DNA of 64,000 nucleotides from Copromyces sp. CBS 386.78 (Eukaryota; Ascomycota; Sordariomycetes; Sordariales; Sordariaceae). Numbering within the stretch: position 1 is the first letter of the stretch; each line of letters starts with the position of its first letter. The translations under genes were made by a program, and so were the position numbers. Below are positions 1 through 13,500 of the stretch, one piece after another. The stretch covers positions 69,325-133,324 of the forward strand of contig MU839199.1 of NCBI GenBank assembly GCA_030685235.1, given 5' to 3'. The notes below the pieces were generated by a model. The model was not told where the DNA came from, did no database searches, and saw only the letters and a program-made list of their open reading frames with translations.

Positions 1-782
1 AGGAAAAGAAAGAAAGAGGAGAGATGCAAGTGGACTCGACTACGACTGAAGAAAAGGTCAGCAACGCAGGAAGACAATCACTTTAAGCTGAACATTGCTC
101 CCCGAGACAGCAGGAGACATGAAACATTGAAAAGGAACAGCATGCATCACGGTTAGACACCTCCAACACTATGAAACCATGTGGCTTGACCGTTGGTGAT
201 GTTGGTAGCCATGATGTTTGTGTGCAATATAAAACGCGTTTGTACGTCGGACGACACGGCAGAGATGCGCGGACACCAACAGCCAACGATCCGGTCCAGT
301 CGATGACAAGATCTGAGACGGCTGGCGGTCATTTAAACCACCGCCCCATGTTCTTTTATCACAGACAACGACCAACTGACCGACACTCGGCGTACAAGAA
401 ACCTGACGCTTTTCATGGAGAAGTTGGGATTGGGACCGAAAAGGTGAGTGAGTGAAACATTCCGTCAACGCCTTTGTTTTGTTTGTCCCTGTCCTTGATC
501 ATATCATGATATCGCATTCTTCCGGTATCGTCATACACCAACGCGAGTGCTCGTCGGCGCAACAAAACACAACATTTGTTCCTTCTATTCCCATATCATA
601 CAAGAGTCGTTGTCATGTGTCGACTATTATCCATATATCCGCAACCGCCAACTGGGAAGGGCTCGGGGTATTAGAGTAGTGACAGTGGTCCGATGCTCGA
701 GGTCGACCTCGGAGTCGGTGTCGCGTGAAGGAAGAGAGGCGATGGAGGGTGCATTTATTGCCTGTATATGGTTCGTCAACGG
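1..782. other. Intergenic, no supported gene
   Basis: Ordinary-composition DNA downstream of the minus-strand Tom6-like gene. The open frames here are short, overlap each other on both strands and have no recognisable domain or splice structure. I see no RNA gene or repeat. Confidence 0.5.
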
Positions 783-1083
783 TTAGTTTCGTAGACATAG
801 TATAGGACTGCGACAGGACTGCGACGCTGGGTATACGAACACAACAAGCAACTCTCCCCAAGAGCTGGAGAGGAGGGCGACGGCAGCCTGGGATGGGTAG
901 GGATGTTAGTATGATCGGACTAGTAATCGGGGCCGGGAAGAGGAGAACACTCACGCCGAAGAAGGCGATGCTGCGGACGACGGAAGCGTTCTCGGCAGAG
1001 GTGAGGGAATCGTAAGTGGAGCGGATGAAGCCCTTGGACTTGCGGCTGCCACCGGGGCGCTCAATGTATCTGGCGGTAGGCAT
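783..1083 (-). CDS. tom6: Small mitochondrial outer-membrane import subunit, Tom6-like
   Basis: Two exons (1083-955 and 887-783) joined over a 67-bp intron with donor GTGAGT and acceptor CCCAG, giving about 77 residues. The N-terminus is basic (residues 1-18). It is followed by a conserved-looking block, STYDSLTSAENASVVRSIA, that runs into a hydrophobic segment completed only after splicing (FFG joined to AAVALLSSSWGE). A short basic head plus one C-terminal membrane helix ending in SSWGE is what I know of fungal Tom6, which stabilises the TOM core complex in the mitochondrial outer membrane. The tail after SSWGELL (about 20 residues) is longer than expected, so a second intron or a different 3' end is possible. 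The family call is from memory of the motif, not a search. Confidence 0.6.
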
Positions 1084-1522
1084 GGCGATTGCGTGAATGT
1101 CTGGGCTGGGGAGTTGTCGCGATAACGGGGCTATCGGTTGATGGAGTTGGAAACTGACGCGGACTGCCAGAACTAAGAATGGAAATTTTGGACTTGCTGG
1201 CAGGCAGCGGGAAGCAAAGACGCAGGGATGGCACGGGCCTGATTGGTCGTTATCACTTACACCGAGGTGAGTGAGTCCAGTAGAGCTTCACTTCACCAGG
1301 AATCAGGGACAAGTAGATGATAGATGAATAGACATGATATTTACACCGAGTGATGTTAATGTCGGTTTCTTCACATTAATCGAAGGTTGTTATGTCGATT
1401 GACACATCCTATGAAATTCACCTTTGTTTGACTAGTGGCCCCCCTTGCAGTTCCCGGCAGGCAAGCCCTGTAAGCGGTGGGGTTTGGGTGCAGGTCCCAC
1501 TCCCCCGCCGTTTGTCACAGCT
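1084..1522. other. Promoter-side intergenic segment next to the retroelement block
   Basis: Holds the upstream region of the minus-strand Tom6-like gene and the unique flank of the copia insertion. A GC-rich stretch at about 1438-1510 precedes the target duplication. No coding frame is supported. Confidence 0.4.
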
Positions 1523-1527
1523 CAATC

Positions 1528-1701
1528 TGTTAGATTGTAGGGTGGAGATCTCGACTAGATGAGGCGAGTCTCAGTTACCTGATTAAGGTCTTGGCATTTC
1601 CGGGATACCCGAGTACCCCCCAGACCTTCTGGAGCGGATTAGTTATACAGCTAGTTTTTAGATAGTTCAATTAACTAGATTACACACTAGTAAATTTAAT
1701 A
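1528..1701 (+). repeat. 5' LTR of copia element A
   Basis: 174 bp, matching the right LTR in length with differences that are almost all C/T or G/A. The first roughly 100 bp are nearly unmutated (shared block around ggtggagatctcgactag), while the last third, towards the element interior, is heavily converted to AT. Confidence 0.92.
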
Positions 1702-2713
1702 ATTAATAGTCTAATACGCATATTACCTATTAATACGACGATTAGTATCAATTAATAATCAATAATTAACTAAACGATACGATATCTCTTTTAAAGATTA
1801 GTAACGATACTAAGGAAAATATTACTTACTTTAAAGATAATAATAATTAGATCCGTTAGGAGCTTATACTCTAATTAAAATATAATTCGGATATTTTTAA
1901 AGAATAGATTTAAGGTAAGATTGAGAGACTTATAGTACCGAAACAATTTGATCCTAATTAATACCCTATTATTAAAGAAGTAAAAGTATAAATTAAAGTT
2001 GCTAAGATCGAATTTAATAATTTTAATAATGAAATTATTATTATTAACTTAGAAGAGGTAATTTAAAGAACCTTTCCGACCGAACTTAGAGAACGTAACG
2101 AAATAGTTTTCAATACCCTTATTACCAAAGCGGATCTCCTTAATAAAGAGCTCTTTAAATTAGAATTTACGTTCTATCCTGATAATAAAAAGGATTAGAA
2201 GGAATTTGTAGCTAGCAACAAAGTTGTACGTATTTAAATAAAATTATTAGTTAATTATAATTTATAAAATAGTATTAAAAAAGAGGAATAGGAAACTAAC
2301 GAATAGTATAAAAGATTTAAAATTATAATTAACTATAAGGTAGTCGATAAGTAAATTAAAGCTTAGAAATAATATTAGGAAGCCGTTACCGTACTTACGA
2401 AAGAACCTAAGAATTGGGGTAATTAGTTTTAAATTTGGTCTATTATAATAAATAACGGTTAAATAATAGGTATTAGAGAGATTAAAGTCCTTAGTTCTTA
2501 GTATATCGACTTTATTAATACGGTTAAAATTATACGCCCTAAATAGTATAAAAGTACTTAGAAATTCGATAAGGAAATAACCGCTAGGATTCTTACTTTT
2601 ATAAAAGTATATAAAAATTTTAAAAGATACGGTATTAATTTTATATAATACGGGGTAGCTTTTAAAAGAGGATATTGTAGCGCCTTTAGCGCTAGCAAAA
2701 CTAGTATCGAATT
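1702..2713 (+). pseudogene. Decayed 5' internal part (gag region) of copia element A
   Basis: Very AT-rich DNA with stops in all frames. Position directly after the 5' LTR makes this the gag portion. No intact motif remains. It is broken off at the B insertion, whose target duplication gaatt occupies 2709-2713. Confidence 0.6.
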
Positions 2714-3058
2714 TGTCACAGGGTTATCTGTGACTGATTAACCGTCCCATATCGCTGCCTTCACTACGGTAATGGTTGTTAGGTTGATAGTATGCTCTAA
2801 TTGGCTGCAGAGACCTAGCATAGTAGATGCGGTTGAACGCATTTAATATTTAATTGGCTGCGGTTATTAGCCTACCCCTATCGCCAAGGCTATATAGACT
2901 ACACTAGCCTATAGGATAATTTATAAGATGATTAAACTATACGGGCTATATGCTTACTATATATAGATAGCTATTAGGGCTCCCCCAAATAGCTTTCTCT
3001 TCCTCGTATAATTACGAATATTTTTACAAATATTTAACGTTCGCCTTACCCTATAATA
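2714..3058 (+). repeat. 5' LTR of gypsy element B
   Basis: 345 bp. The outer two thirds keep near-normal composition, while the inner end is AT-converted. Compared with the split 3' LTR, differences are transitions of the RIP type. Confidence 0.92.
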
Positions 3059-6000
3059 GTTAATTATACCTAATTATTATACTACGAACGTATATTTTTT
3101 TAAATGTATATTATTTAATATAATTAGGCGACGCTACTAATTGCTAGAGAATAGGAGGCTACGAAGGCTTGAATTTATAATTTTAAATAACGATAATATT
3201 ATTATAGACGAAGGTATCCTCTTAAATGCCCTATAGTAAGTCTAATTATTAGAATATATTGCGGACGACGACGTTGAAGTACCCGACGTATTAAATTATA
3301 TTAACGAGCCGGAAAGTTAAAGAGTATTAATAGAGAGCTTTAACCCCTTTATTAATGAAGAAGTTTATTTAGTAGCTTTAAGCGGCTTCTTTCGTACTAA
3401 TATAGTTACGGCTTTTATTATAGTCGTTATTTAATATTTGGCGAAGGTTGAACCTATTTACGATGGTACCTTTATTAATTCCTTTACCCTAACTAAAGGA
3501 AGAATATTTTAAATAATTATTAATTTTATTATTTAAATAGTTAGGGTATTCGATTATTATTTTATTATTATTATTAAAGAATTTCGGAACTTTTAATTTA
3601 AATTCTAATTTAAAAAAGAATAATATATTAATATTTTTAATAAGCGTAAATAAGTTTTAAAAGACTTTTATTAAGTTTAGGAAGTATTTTATTAGGTTTA
3701 TACCGAATTTAATAACGTATAAAGCCTCGCTTAAAAAGCGTAGGCCGTTCTTAATATAAATTAGTAGAATTATACTGCCTAAATTACTATAGACGGTAAT
3801 ACGGGTATAGTAAAATATTAGAAACCGCTCTTCCCGGACTCCGAATCCTTTATAATTATTTAAAAGGACTACGTTAAATATAATAAAGCGTATTTAATAT
3901 AGAAGGGCTGTATCCTTTTTATTTAAATTTTAAATATTATTAAATTCCCCGATGAAAAGACTAAAATTATTTATACGAATTATTTATTTAGCTTTAAAAT
4001 AATTACTTTAATTAATAAGGATATTTAAATTTTTTTTATAAACTTTAATAATCCTGAGGTTTAGTAATAGATGATAGGCATTAAATTCTTATCCTTTTTA
4101 GATATTTATTATAATAATATAAATTTACGCTTAAATACCGCCCGTAAATTTAATAAATTTAAGTAAGGAAATCGTTTCTTCGCCGATTTTAAAATAAAGT
4201 ACGTTAAAACTACTAATTATTATAATTTAAATAATACTATAAAAATATATTATTTATAAAATAAATTTTTTTAAAAATTTTATATTTCTTTTATTTATTA
4301 ATGAACCCTCTCTGCTAAAAACGATTTTAAAAAATAGTTATTATTTTATTGCGATTTCGTGCGTAATATTAAAGACGATGATTATAGGTCTAAATCTACT
4401 ACCCGTAAGACTTTTAATTTGAATTTTAATAATAATTCGGGAAAGACCGTTAGTAAAGGAGGCGATATTATAGACTTTAATACTATTTATATTTTATATA
4501 TTATTTATAGTAATATTATTAAATATTGGAATAAAAATAATTTATATTGTAAATACGGAAAAGAAGGGTATATTATAAGGAATTGCCGTAATAATATTAA
4601 TTACGGCGATCGCGGCCTTTAAATTAATAATAGGGGGGGCCGAGGAAGTAATAGAAGAGGCCGAAGTAGTTAAGGAGGAAGTAGAAGAGGCCGGAGAGGC
4701 GGAGGTTCCGGTTAAAATACTAAGAATATTAATAATAATAATAATATTAATATTAACCTTCTGGCAGCTGGCTAGCGGGGATATAGTAATAATATAAACC
4801 TTTATACTATAAACGCCGGAAAAGAAAACGAAGGCGAAGAATATTATAATAATAACGTAAGTAATAATTAGGGAAATAATTGAATTTTATAAATAGTCGC
4901 CTATAGGGGCGAAAAAGGTTTATAGGAAGAAGGAAGGAGCCGCTTAGAAATTTAAAAATAATTATTATTAATTTATTAAATAGTTTTTATTGAAATTTAT
5001 TATTCCTTTCCTTTTATTTATCCTTCGGACCGCGTAAAATTTATTATATAATTTTCGTCGATAGCGGTTATATAATATTTATTTTTATCGACCGTTCTTT
5101 CGTAAGGAAAAATGGATTCGCTACGTTCAAATTCTTAGAATTTAAAAAATTAATTTTCGTTAATAATATTATAAAAGGACTTATTATTAAAGGATTTACG
5201 GCGAACCTTTATATTAGTTATTATTTAGAAAATATTATATTTTTAATTTATAATATTTCTCTTAACTACCTTATTATTTTAAGACTACCCTAATTTAGGA
5301 AATACGAGCCGTATATTTTTTAAATAGAAGGGAAAGTCTAATTTACTAATTAGTATACCGACCGATACTTCTTATCGGATTTCCCTATTTCCCTACGGAA
5401 TACCCCTAATATATAGAACCGCTCTCCTAATAATTCGTATTATTAATTTTATATAATAATAATAAACGAATAGGATAAAAAAGTATTACTAAATATCTTA
5501 AAGATATTAAAGCTTCTATTTAAAATAAATGATTATATCGGCTGGATAAAAAGCAATTTAATAAAATATTCGATTCCAATCCTTATAGAAGGATTTATAC
5601 GTAGCGATATTTAGCCGCCAAAATTATTACCTTATTAAAATCTATTAGAATATTAGATTATAAAGGATTAATACCTAATTTTTATAGAGGGACCTATATA
5701 CGGCGATATTTAGCCGCCGAAGCTACTACTTCGCTAGAATCTAATAGAATATTAGACTTTAAAGGATTAATTATTATTTTATTAGAATTTAAAAGAATTT
5801 TGGAGTTTAAAATACTATTTTAGGACTACCGATAGGAGTATTAATAAGACTACCGGTAGAATAGATTACTATTATTAGAGTTTAAGAGAACTTTAAAATT
5901 TAAAATATTATTCTAGGACTATCGATAAGAATATTAATAAGACTACCGGTAAGGTAAATTATTATTATTAAAATTTAAAATTACTATTAAAAGCCAATTC

Positions 6001-9000
6001 TAATTCCGTACTGTTCCTATATTAATAAGAGTTTTACTAGAATGTATTAGGGCTATTATAGTTTTAAGACCGCGTCCCCTATAATAGATTGGAGTATAGT
6101 AATATTTAGATATTAGAATTATTATTAGAGAATAATTCTATTTCCGTTCTAGCCTCCTATTGCGAATTTTACGAAAGCTGCCCTAAGGGTAAAGCTTATA
6201 ATTTTTATAAGTTTTACGAGGTTAACGAGAATTTTTATTTAAGATAGGGGGCGTAGTTATATTGTTGCGACTTCCTTTTATACCGTTTTAAATTTCTTAT
6301 TAAAGGATTTATTAAAAATGTAGCCTTATTAAATTATAATATATTAGGATAGGTAGTGGAACCTTTTATACCCGCGCCGCCTTATAGAAAAGTAAAAAGT
6401 GTAAGGAATTTCCTCGGTATTATTTATTTAATTACGAAGCGGTTTAGAATAATCGAAGGATAAATTAATGTTTAGAATATATATAATATTAATATTGACG
6501 CTTTTAATTTCCTATATAAAACGTACGATTTATAGCCTTATTTTACGAATTATATAGAGATCTGCCAATTAGCTGCCATCTATAAAATTAATATTTATAA
6601 CGATTTTATTAAAGAAATAGCTTAAAATATTATAAATAGTAAAGGTAAATAATATAAGGACTGCTTCTTAAAGCGCTTCTATAAATTTATTAATGTGTAC
6701 GTAGGGGACGTAGATTAGAAAGAATTAGTAGTCGTTGAAATTGCCCGAATTACTATTTTTATAAACGATTTAAATATAGACGCGCTTATATACGAGGTTA
6801 TTATTATAAAAATTATAGAGGAAAATATATTAATATTTTATAGGAAAGTTGACCGGCTTCCGAAAACCGATAAAGAAATTAAATTCAAATTCTTATGTAA
6901 ATATTGGAGAAGAATTAATACTTTCCGTACTAAGAAAGTGAATAAATTTCCGCCTTATCGAATATATAATTATAAAATTAAATTTACGCTAGGGGAAAAG
7001 CCGCCGAACGCCTGCTGCCGACCGGTTTTACTTATAGAAATAATTATCGTTAAAAAATAGATTAATAGTTAATTAAAAAATAGTTTTATTAAACCTTCCT
7101 AATCTTAAGCAGCCTTATCCTTATTCTTTATAAATAAACCCGGTGGGGGTATTCGTATTTATATTAACTACCGTAATATTAATAACGTTATATTTAAAAT
7201 ATAGTACCCGTTTCTATTAATTAAGGAAATTTTTAATATTATTTGCCGCGCTAAAGTCTTTATTAAATTAAATATTATCGCCGCTTTTAATTAAATCCGT
7301 ATTTAAAAAGGCTACGAATAGTTAATTGTTTTTATTATATATTTTAGTCTTTATAAATTATTAGTCCTTCCTTTTAGCTTTTAAAGTATATCCGATACTT
7401 TTTAGAATTATATTAATAATATACTATATAATATTCTAAATATTTATATAATAGCGTACTTAAATGATATTTTTATTTATTCCGAAAACGTAAAAGAGTA
7501 TACCGCTTATATAAACGAAGTTCTTAGAAGAATAATTAACGTTAGCCTTTAATTAAATATTGATAAATATAAATTTAATATTACTTATATAAAATATTTA
7601 AGCCTTTTTATTATATTAAAGGGTATAGAAATAGACTCTACGAAAGTAAAAACTATTATTAAATAGGAAGCCCCGTAATTATAATACTAATTTTAAAGGT
7701 TTTTAAAATTTATAAATTTCTACTAGCGTTTTATTTAATACTTTTCGATTATAGTTATTCCGCTATACAACCTTATAAAGAAATTAGCCGAATAATATTA
7801 GATGAAAGATTATTAAAGAGTTTTTAAAGAAATAAAAAAATTTTTTACTACGGGTCCTGTCCTTCGAATTTACAATTAGTCCTATTTAATTATAATTAAA
7901 ATTAATATTTCTAATTAAATTGTAAGCAATATATTATTTTAGTACAACGACGAAAATATTTTACGCTTAGTCGTATATTTTTTATAGAAATATTCCGCTG
8001 TAGAATATAATTATAATATTTATAATAAAAAATTACTTATAATTATTAAAGTTTTAAAAGAATAGGGATTAGAATTGTAGGGCACTTAAAAACCGTTTAA
8101 AATCCTAACCGACTATAAAGGCTTATAAACCTTTATAGAGAATAAGAAATTCACGCCGTAGTATATATAGTAATTTAATTTCCTATCTAAATTTAATTTT
8201 ACTATTAAATATAGGCCGGATATTTTCTAAATCCGTTTTAATACCTTAAATAGGAAATTAAAAGATATATTGAAGGATATAAATAACGACTAGTTAAAAG
8301 TCCGCTATAAAATATTTTTCGACCCCTCCGTTTTTATAAATTATATTTATATTTACGAATTTAATTTAGAAGAATTATTTATAGATGAATTAATCGACGT
8401 TAATTATTATAATTCAATTTTTTATTAAAATTTAGTAATTGCCCTTACGGACGAAAACCATTGGATATAGCCTAAAGTACTAAAGAAAAATATAAGAAAA
8501 ATAGTTTTTACGGAATATTATACAATTAATAGTAAAATATATCGATATTTAATATTTATAGTCGATTTAAAAAATATTGTGCTATAATTATATTTTATAC
8601 GAAAATATTACGAATTTACATTAATAAGTTATTCAGGCCGGGATAAAACGTTTATTATTTTTAATCGCTTATTTTATTAATTAGGTATAGAAAAGGCCGT
8701 TAAATCTTATTATAAAGCTTACTTTTAATACGTAAAGATAAAGCTATTATAATACGTATTAGCGGGGCTTTTAAAGCTTTTATTAATATCCTTCGCCCTA
8801 TAGAAGGATATTATTATCGATTATATTACCCTTATAATACCTTACGTCCGGGGAGGCCGAAAATATAAATATATCGTTATAATAGTAGATTACTTAACGA
8901 AAATAAAGTATTATATCCTAATCGAAATATTAATTATAAAGGAATTCGTTAATTAATTTATTAAGAAAATTTACGCCCTTTATAGTTTACCGGATACTAT

Positions 9001-10173
9001 CGTTTCTAATCGCAGTATTTAATTCGTTTTATAATTTTGGAAGGCTCTATTTAAAAGGTTAGGAATTACTTTAAAGCTATTATTAACTTTTTATAAAGAA
9101 ATTAATAGTTAGACCGAACGTATTAATATTAAATTAAAGCGTTTCCTTCGTATTTATATTAATTAGGCTTAAAATAATTCAATCGATTAATTACCCTTCG
9201 CAAAATTCGCGGGCAATAATATATATTTAAATAGTATTAACGTATCTCTATTCTTCGTAAATTATAATTTTTACCTTCGGATAAGAATCGAACCCGCCTA
9301 ATTATATTTATTAAAGCTTTTTAAAGTATAGCGGGCGGAATATTTTAAAACTAATAAAATCGTCGACTAGTTTAATATAATATTAAATAAAATTATTACT
9401 ATAATTAAGAATAATTAAATATAGTATAAGGAAATTACTAATAAAAAACAATCTAATACGCTAAAATATTATATCGGCGATAAAATTTTATTCAATATAA
9501 TTAACCTCGTATTAAGCCGCTTACAAGCCAAGCTTACGCTATTGTAAAAAGGGCCTTTCGAAATTATAAAAGTAAATAACTATTACGTTATATTAAAGTT
9601 CCCCATTAATATAAAGTATAGCCGTACTTTCTATATTAGTATAATAAAACCTTAGAATTATTAAAGGATTTTCAAGTAGGATAAAACTTAAAATATCTGA
9701 ATAAATAACGGGCGGATTTTAAAACGAATAAATAACGTTAAAGATATAATCGAATAGTTTTACAAAATTATTAACAATTACCGTTTTAATATAGAAAATA
9801 GTAGATAAGAGTATTAAGTAATTTAAGGAAGCCCTTACGATCTTATTTAGTAATTATAGAAGGATATAAAGTATTATATTAATAATTTTAAAAAGTTTTA
9901 TAATAATAACCTAAATATATTAATATTACTACAATAAATTGTAGACGAGAAATATTGCTATAGAATTAAAAAAGCTTTAGAAAAGGCCGTTAGGATGGAT
10001 TAGCCGCCGGAAAAGATAATACTAATAATATAACAATTATTATATTACTAAGAAAGCAAGGTAGTAGCTTAAAAAGGAAAGTAAAAATAATATAAAATAA
10101 TAAGTAATAAATATTGTAGAAGAGATTAAAAAAGGAAGTATTTTTACCCTAGGGGTATTTTAGGCGAGGGAAG
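3059..10173 (+). pseudogene. Decayed gag-pol of gypsy element B
   Basis: No intact reading frame, but the order of domains is readable. A gag zinc-knuckle relic lies near 4539-4590 (GKEGYIIRNC, where Tyr has replaced Cys and His as expected from G-to-A and C-to-T changes). Reverse transcriptase lies near 7130-7560 (GGGIRIYINYR, AKVFIKLNIIAAFN, with a FxDD-type active-site region decayed to YLNDIF). RNase H follows near 7900-8150 and integrase near 8780-9400 with the relic IVDYLTKIKYY. The last part before the 3' LTR may hold a chromodomain, but nothing certain can be read. Confidence 0.8.
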
Positions 10174-10281
10174 TATTATAGGGTTATTTATAATTAATTA
10201 ACCGTTTTATATCGCTACCTTCACTACAATAATAGTTACTGGGTTAATAGCATACTCTAATTAGCTATAAAGACCTAATAT
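10174..10281 (+). repeat. 3' LTR of element B, first part (split by C)
   Basis: 108 bp aligning to the first 108 bp of the 5' LTR of B. It begins tattataggg where the 5' LTR has tgtcacaggg, so every difference is a transition. It ends with one copy of the C target duplication, aatat (10277-10281). Confidence 0.9.
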
Positions 10282-10503
10282 TGTCACAGGATTAGCTTGT
10301 GACATGCCCACCCTGCACTGCCTTTTAAATATGCTATGACCATCGTTATAGTACGGTCACGTGTAGGGTTATATGCGCGTACGGACTAGCCTTCTAAAGC
10401 TCTCGCCTATATAGTTAGTCCTCCGTATACATCCTTCTTTTCCTCTCCTTCGTACAATAACGTATATCCAACCCTACCCCTAATAGTACCTTACCCCGTA
10501 ATA
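10282..10503 (+). repeat. 5' LTR of gypsy element C
   Basis: 222 bp. The outer about 150 bp are hardly mutated, an island of normal base composition inside the AT desert. The inner end is mutated. Confidence 0.92.
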
Positions 10504-13500
10504 GTTTATTATACCTACTATTACGCTGCGCGCGTTTAAGGGAGATAGATTCAGATTACGTTTAGTATAGAAAAGATTATTCAAATCGTATTCCGCGATC
10601 AAAAGACTCGACCCTTTACGAACGGGGCAAATAAAAATTCGGTCGTAAATAATACGATTCGAACTAGGTAATATAATATAGGTATTAACCTCATTTCTTT
10701 CTCCTTACCTATTAATTAAGACGGTATATTTAAAGAAACTACTGTATCGGTATTAATTTAATAATTAATAATAGACTAGCTATAAGTTATTACCGATAAT
10801 TTTATTATAGTAACCGCTATCGGCGCCCTTTAAGCTACCGACCTTAAAAATCAAATGATTTACAATACTTTAGTTAAGGTACTTATAAACCTCGATAACG
10901 ATCTTACTATTCGCGCTCTATTATATTATATTATAGATTACGCCTTTGTGCTCGTATTAGTCCCGGTATTCTGCAATATCGCCCTCGCCTACAACTATTT
11001 CGTTTATAATAATATAATCGAAGCTTATTCGCGCGTTTAGAGAGCCGAAGAGGATTTTACCGAATCCTACTAAGAGATTGATCGTTTGAATATTCGAAAT
11101 ACTGAATTCTAATAAGGGATTAACGAATTTAAACAATCCTTTAACGATTTTAAGACTAATACCTTTAAATCTTTTTAAAAGTAAAAAAATAAGTACGCCG
11201 AAGCTATTAATAAAGTCTGCGCTTAATTTAAGTAAATTTAAGAAATTAAAGCACTTATTATAGTAATTACAAACGTTAACGGTAGTAGCTATAAATCGGT
11301 ATAGTTATATACGTATATTATTCTATTCGATAATAAGGGAGTTATTCTATTAGAGAAAGCGGAGAAATACCGCTCCTAGTATATAAAAGTTAAATTATAT
11401 TAAATTAACGAATTAATCTACTTTACTTCTAAATTTAAACGTTTTTTATATATTATTAAATATTTTGAAGGCCCCCCTTTCGTAGCTATTAAATTAACGC
11501 TAGCCAATATTTTCAAATATTTAATTAATAATACCAAATAGAAATAGAAGACTGCTATAGACCTTTTTAAAAAGCTTAATATTAAATATAATAATTCTAA
11601 CTTTACCGTTATTATTTATTGCGAATTAAATAACTTAAAAATAATTAAAAATATACGCTAAACCTTTTTTAAAGACCGTTTTACTATCCTTATCGACTAG
11701 TACAATATAAATAATATTATAAAAGTATACTTCCTTTATAATAAAATTACTAAAGTTGTCTGTAATATTATTGTTTACTAATACCCATTTCCTACTAATA
11801 ATAACTATGGTAAATAGTTCTAAATAACCTATTTATTAGCTTAGAATTATAAGGATAATATCTACCGCGAAAAGTTCGCTAACTTATTTTATAAACTGTC
11901 TTCTTCGAATAATTATAATACTACCTCGTCTATAAAATAGCCTATTAATTAGGGCGGTAATATAATAGACCTTAATTTTATATCCGCTATTAATATTATT
12001 ATATGCGGTATAATCTCGTAAAAAATCTTTAAATATCGTATAAAGACGGGTGTATATACCTATTATAATCGTAAAAATTATTTTTCAACCGCTTACTATA
12101 ACTGTATTAATTTTAATAAAGATCTCCCCGCTTCCACCTATAGTAATCGCAGCGGTCGCAACGGTAGGGGCGGTGGTAGAGGAAGTAATAAAGGCGGCAA
12201 TAATAACGCTACTCCTTAGTAGGGCTAGTATAATTACGGCTAATAAGGCTATAGTTAGCAAGGCTACGGCTAATAATATTAAATTAATATTATAAACGCC
12301 CAAACGGCTAATAATAACGCTACGGTACCGTAATATCAATAGGCTCTAATCCCCGTATATATCCCCGGCTTCGTCGGCCCCGTCTAAGGTAACGAAATTA
12401 ATTATATTAATTAGCAGGGAAATATATAGCCTCCAAACTAAATTATAATTAGAAGCAATTATCTATAAAATAAAAAGAGGAGGGTAATATTATTATATAA
12501 TTAAATATAATTAAAATTTATAAATCTTCCGTAAATAACTATTATAAATACTCTAATTTATTAAACCTCTCTATTTAACTATCCGACGGATCGTATAAAA
12601 TATATTATTTAGGCTTAATTGATAACGGCTATATTACTTTAAATTTTATTAATAAACGTTTCGTTTATTGTTACCGTCTCCCCTTTTTTAAATTTATAAA
12701 CCTTAAAATTTTATACCTCGCCGATAAAGGTTTTACTAAGGGTAATATTACTTATTTTATAAGAATTATAATAGAGATAAGTTATTATTACAAAATTATT
12801 AATCTATTTATTTATAATTTAGCCGAAAATAATCCCGTTATTCTAAATTACTTATAGTTAGTTTACTATTCGCTAAATATTTTATAGCCTTATAATTCGC
12901 TATAGTTTACTGTAGCCTGCGAAGAATATAGTTATCTCTTAAGGGGGATCCCTAGTAATAAACGGGAAATTCTAGTGGCGAGCCCAGTTATTTAATTTAA
13001 TATAGTAAATTTAATGTTTAAGAAAGCTATATACGAGGAGGTACTAGACGAGGGTAAACTTAATATTAAGCCTTAAACGGATATTTTACACTATATTTCT
13101 ATTATTGTAATTATAAGACGAATAGTTTGCTAATAGTTTAACCGCTTTCGAAACCGGATCGCTCACTATTTAAAGACCTCCGTAATTAGTAAAATACTAG
13201 TTAATCCCAGCTAAGCTATTATATTCTATACTATTCTCTACAACGTAATCCCCCCTCCTCTACTATAGATAATCCTAATATTTTACTAGGTAGCTAGAGG
13301 ATTCCGTACTATTATTACAAATTATTGAACTTAAATCCATCGCCTTTATATCTTAATAAATCCTATTAACCCTAACGATATTAAGGAATTATCCGCCGCC
13401 GCCTTCAATTAATTAGTAGAAAAGTATAGCCTTTAAATTATTTGTATTATAAAGGCTAATATAGCCGAAGATATTAAGTGTATACTAGAAGAAAATAAAT

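Noticed and set aside
12050..12339. Two overlapping hydrophobic frames inside element C
   Set aside because: They lie in the decayed gag region of a retrotransposon and owe their composition to AT conversion.
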